Below are positions 28,997-31,891 of a stretch of 31,891 nucleotides of DNA, piece by piece (positions within the stretch are counted from its first letter, which is position 1; each line of letters opens with the position of its first letter). Source of the stretch: Stentor coeruleus. Taxonomy: Eukaryota; Ciliophora; Heterotrichea; Heterotrichida; Stentoridae. Below the pieces are notes generated by a model. The model worked only from the letters and a program-made list of their open reading frames with translations. It ran no database searches and was not told the origin of the DNA. The DNA lies in NCBI GenBank assembly GCA_001970955.1, contig MPUH01000850.1, positions 1 through 31,891 of the forward strand, in the 5' to 3' direction. Position numbers and translations under genes: made by a program.

Positions 28997-29250
28997 TTAT
29001 ATATATGGATTATTTGTATGGAAAACATCGGCTTATAACTTTTTTCAATCTTTAGTATAAAATGTCTTTCAACCCTACTCCTTATCATAATAATATTTTC
29101 AATTCCATAAGATTTTCCAATATAAGTATTATTTTCAATAGCAAATATAAAAATATTATCAAAATCATGAGATATTCATATAAATATCTAATACAGTATT
29201 TTCACATAATAATTTCACATAATTTATTATAATAAATCTTAAACAATTAA
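28997..29250. promoter_or_regulatory. Divergent intergenic region (receptor / small Ubl-like gene)
   Basis: This 254-bp AT-rich spacer lies between two divergent start codons and presumably holds both promoters. No specific motif was recognised. Confidence 0.45.
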
Positions 29251-29772
29251 ATGGGTCAGACTGCTCCCTCACAAAGCAACCTTAATATTTCACAGAGAAT
29301 AAAACCTACTCCTGGAATATCAGGTCGTCGAGCTCGAAAAGGTACTTTATCTATCTACTGTGAAAAAACTCATTCAATATTTTCAATATGCACAAAGCCA
29401 GGGATGACAATATACGAAATAAAATCAATGTTGCCGAATCGATTTTGTGAATTAAAACTTTCTGATTACCCACTTCCGAATTCAGCTACATTAGAAAGTA
29501 TTGGAGCTGATAGTAGCACATTAGTTAGAATGGTGACAAATGATAATTATTTACAAAAATCTGTTAGCACTATTGAATATTTTCCTGATAAAGAGACTCC
29601 TAAAATTATAGGACCGAAAAAACAGTTTATGGATAAACCCCAAAAACCAAATCATGAAAGTATTTCTAGTGTAAGTGAGGAAGTTTTGACTTTGAATTTA
29701 AGAGCATATGCAGTTCCAGATCTGAAATTAGAAAAAAATTATGCACAAAAGTATAAAAAACCTTTGCATTAG
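29251..29772 (+). CDS. Small protein with possible ubiquitin-like fold
   Basis: A 173-residue protein, stop TAG, with an in-frame TAA directly before the ATG. Residues about 30-96 alternate strands and a helix in the order of a beta-grasp (ubiquitin-like) fold: GTLSIYCEKTHSIFSICTKP, MTIYEIKSMLPN, CELKLSDYPLPNSATLESIG and STLVRMV. The Gly-Gly end of conjugated ubiquitins is missing and the chain continues with a basic/proline-rich tail (about 105-173), so it would be a Ubl-domain protein rather than a modifier. The N-terminus starts MG but has Pro at position 6, which disfavours N-myristoylation. I cannot name a family. Fold assignment is by pattern only. Confidence 0.7.
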   Translation: MGQTAPSQSNLNISQRIKPTPGISGRRARKGTLSIYCEKTHSIFSICTKPGMTIYEIKSMLPNRFCELKLSDYPLPNSATLESIGADSSTLVRMVTNDNYLQKSVSTIEYFPDKETPKIIGPKKQFMDKPQKPNHESISSVSEEVLTLNLRAYAVPDLKLEKNYAQKYKKPLH

Positions 29773-30852
29773 GATGATTGAGTTTGGGTACAAGTTCTGA
29801 ATGATAATTTAACATGCTTTTTTAGGATGTTTTAGTTGTAGATTAAGATTAGAAATTATATGTGATGTTTTGCTTTTATGAGTATTTTGAGAATATGGGA
29901 AGGAAGAAGAATAGATTAATGTTATGTAATATTATTTTTAAATATATANTGAGAATATGGGAAGGAAGAAGAATAGATGTTGTTGTTTGTTGTACTTAGA
30001 TTAATTATTGAAAATAAAAAGAATCTAAGTTTATTTAATTATTGTTAGTGTCTGATAATTTATGTGAAATTTGTTGAGTTCATGGTAATCTGGCAAAAGC
30101 TGGAAAGGATTAGGAACCAAAATCTTAAATCATCAAAAGCTAACAGAAAGAAAAAAATAGTTACAGGGTCATGCCAATAACTGTGTTATTATAATTGTTT
30201 CTTTAACATAGTTAAAGGATCAGATGGAAAAAAGAAAAGAATAAATTCTCAATAAAAATAAACTAGCAAAGAATATTTTTTTATATAGGCTTATTATGGT
30301 CTATTGGTATTTATTTTTATTTTTGAAGCAAATTTATAGTTTTTTTACCTGGTAAGTTTAGTTTCTACATTGGGTTTATTAGACCATATTTAGTTGCAGG
30401 TTAGTTAGAAATTATTATTAAATCTCCAGATCCTAGAACAAAAAACTAAAATTTCTTTGAAAATACTTGATTATGTTTAATGCTTTATCTTTTTAAAATT
30501 CATAATCATTTTCAAATATCTATAACCAGATACAGTCTGCTATTCCTAATCAGAAAATCTTTACATTCATCACTGAAATATTTTCATAATAATTCTTTCA
30601 AATAATAAAAACTTATTTAAAACTAAAACTAGTATATATCTTCTAAAATCAATAACAACCAGAGATGAATAAAAATTATCTTCCTCCCATATCTTCTTTA
30701 ATACTTTTAAGAATACTAGCCCTACCTTTTAAAAAAATCACAAATATTTCAAGATAATATTCAATCATCCTTAGCAATTCCATATAAATTCACAACAACA
30801 AAAAAAGTCAAAAAAAAAATATCATCTTTAACATCCTAACCTATATCATAAC
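29773..30852. other. Convergent intergenic region, 1080 bp, with an assembly gap
   Basis: No gene was recognised on either strand. The region includes the N at 29949 and a 29-bp duplicated sequence nearby. The right part is A-rich on the plus strand. Confidence 0.5.
29888..29978. repeat. 29-bp direct repeat flanking single N (likely assembly join)
   Basis: Bases 29888-29916 and 29950-29978 are identical (TGAGAATATGGGAAGGAAGA and onward). The first copy is followed by 32 further bases before the N at 29949; the second copy directly follows the N. This fits a contig end with a divergent or erroneous tail joined to an overlapping contig. Confidence 0.75.
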
Positions 30853-31869
30853 TTACAATAAATAATTACTAGAATACTTCCAAAGCTTAGAAGCCTCTCT
30901 CCAGCGTAAATCCATAGTCTTCGAGTTCAAAAGCACTCCAATCATGCTTTTCTTTTTTTTTTCAATAAAAAAGCACAAACAAGGTCCAGCAGCCGGGGTA
31001 ATCCCTGTCTTAATCCCTTTAAACCCTTTTTCCAACATACTATTTGTATTAACCCACTCAACTTTCCTTACCCCATTCGGGTTATAAATTCTACAACTAT
31101 ATTTTTTTGTGCCAACTATCTGTCTGAAAATATTAATTTTAACGGCAAAACTAGCTAGAATTGCAACATTTCTTGCTGTACTAATATTAACACTAGTAGA
31201 CATGCCATGGGGATTATTAAAAAATGTGTCATTTAATTTCAGAACTTTAGCATTGAGGTTCATTCTTTCAACAAAACAAGCTATCGGCTCAGTATTTTTA
31301 TCAATCATTGTACCAATAAACTCAGCTAAAGCTATAGCCGCATCATTACCTGAAGGTAACATAAGCCCATGTAAAAGGTCCCAAATTTTCACTTCATCTC
31401 CGGACTGTAGATTAGCAGAAGTTCCTTCAATATTAGCAGCTTTTGATGATATTTTTATAACTTCTTCAAAACTTCTTTTGCGTCGGTTAATTTCTTGGAT
31501 TACAGTAAAACATGTCATGATTTTGCTAAGACTAGCAATTTCTCGTTTTACGTCTTCATTTTTACCATCAAGATATTTAGTTGATAAAGTTTCTTGGGTA
31601 ATCCAACAATCAGCTGTTATGTAGGGTTTGGTGTAAAGCTGTCGAGATAAAGACATTCTTGTAAGAATTTTTGGCTTGATTGAAGAAAAAGCTAGGAAAT
31701 CAGGGCTTTGGTGGGTGGTTTTTTTTAAAAGGGAATGTGGCTGCCTACTTTTGCTGATTGGGGTTAGGTTCTTTTTTGTCGATCGTTTCTTATGAGAGTG
31801 TAAACGAGGAGAGATTGCTGGAAAGCCGATATGAAAAGCGATGTCTGAAGTGGAAGTCTTTATTTCCAT
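30853..31869 (-). CDS. D-Ala-D-Ala carboxypeptidase-like serine peptidase (family S11, PBP5-type)
   Basis: A 338-residue protein with all three active-site motifs of penicillin-binding DD-carboxypeptidases: S113-L-S-K116 (ASLSKIMT), S173-G-N175 (LPSGNDAA) and K287-T-G289 (GIKTGITPAAG). NNPHGM at 218-223 is also typical of the family. In bacteria these periplasmic enzymes remove the terminal D-Ala from peptidoglycan stem peptides. Here only the catalytic domain is present (about 82-338); the PBP5 C-terminal domain and amphipathic anchor are missing. The first 80 residues are basic, without a signal peptide. No intron was found and the stop is TAA. The frame stays open upstream to the window edge, so an earlier start or exon is not excluded. 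In a ciliate it probably descends from a bacterial gene; its substrate is unknown. Confidence 0.9.
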   Translation of the reverse strand: MEIKTSTSDIAFHIGFPAISPRLHSHKKRSTKKNLTPISKSRQPHSLLKKTTHQSPDFLAFSSIKPKILTRMSLSRQLYTKPYITADCWITQETLSTKYLDGKNEDVKREIASLSKIMTCFTVIQEINRRKRSFEEVIKISSKAANIEGTSANLQSGDEVKIWDLLHGLMLPSGNDAAIALAEFIGTMIDKNTEPIACFVERMNLNAKVLKLNDTFFNNPHGMSTSVNISTARNVAILASFAVKINIFRQIVGTKKYSCRIYNPNGVRKVEWVNTNSMLEKGFKGIKTGITPAAGPCLCFFIEKKKKSMIGVLLNSKTMDLRWREASKLWKYSSNYLL

Positions 31870-31891
31870 ATATTTTTTTCCACAAGAGATT

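Noticed and set aside
29251..29268. N-myristoylation of the small Ubl-like protein (MGQTAPS)
   Set aside because: Proline at position 6 conflicts with the usual small-residue requirement of the myristoylation motif.

Overview
The window reads as macronuclear DNA of a heterotrich ciliate, most likely Stentor coeruleus or a close relative. It is AT-rich and gene-dense. The coding regions are eukaryotic: dynamin, CEP135, calpain, HSF, a GRIP golgin and OSCA/TMEM63. All three stop codons are used as real stops (10 TAA, 2 TAG and 1 TGA over 13 genes), which argues against the reassigned codes of Paramecium and Tetrahymena. Four genes only become complete when 15-nt GTA...YAG introns are removed. 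Tiny 15/16-nt introns together with the standard code are the published hallmark of Stentor. I found seven such introns by eye; all have an A at position 10 and all create an in-frame stop if retained.

Layout, left to right: dynamin-family GTPase (-, 253-2373); short CEP135/Bld10-type centriole protein (+, 2672-4738); OSCA/TMEM63-type channel (-, 5056-7299); 2166-residue IQ/EF-hand/calpain protease (+, 7619-14119); coiled-coil protein with a previously hidden first exon (-, 14130-15548); three-exon SLC37-like sugar-phosphate transporter (-, 16329-17636); lysine-rich unknown protein (-, 17765-18643); hidden three-exon small coiled-coil gene (+, 19428-19892); heat shock transcription factor (-, 21511-22371); three-exon GRIP golgin (+, 23405-26350); ELAPOR/EIG121-like receptor (-, 26390-28996); small protein with a possible ubiquitin-like fold (+, 29251-29772); and a bacterial-type D-Ala-D-Ala carboxypeptidase (-, 30853-31869). 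Genes lie in convergent and divergent pairs, with convergent stops only 10 bp and 39 bp apart in two places.

There is no operon-like functional system. Two genes share a membrane-trafficking theme (GRIP golgin and ELAPOR-like receptor, tail to tail), dynamin also acts on membranes, and CEP135 belongs to the basal-body machinery. The most unusual items are the carboxypeptidase with an intact SxxK/SGN/KTG active site in a eukaryotic genome (probable bacterial origin), the giant calpain with four weak internal repeats, and the receptor with a lysosomal GYxxPhi tail. Three single-N gaps at 15777, 20978 and 29949 are flanked by copies of the same sequence and look like unmerged contig ends rather than biology. 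No tRNA, rRNA, CRISPR array or complete mobile element was seen.
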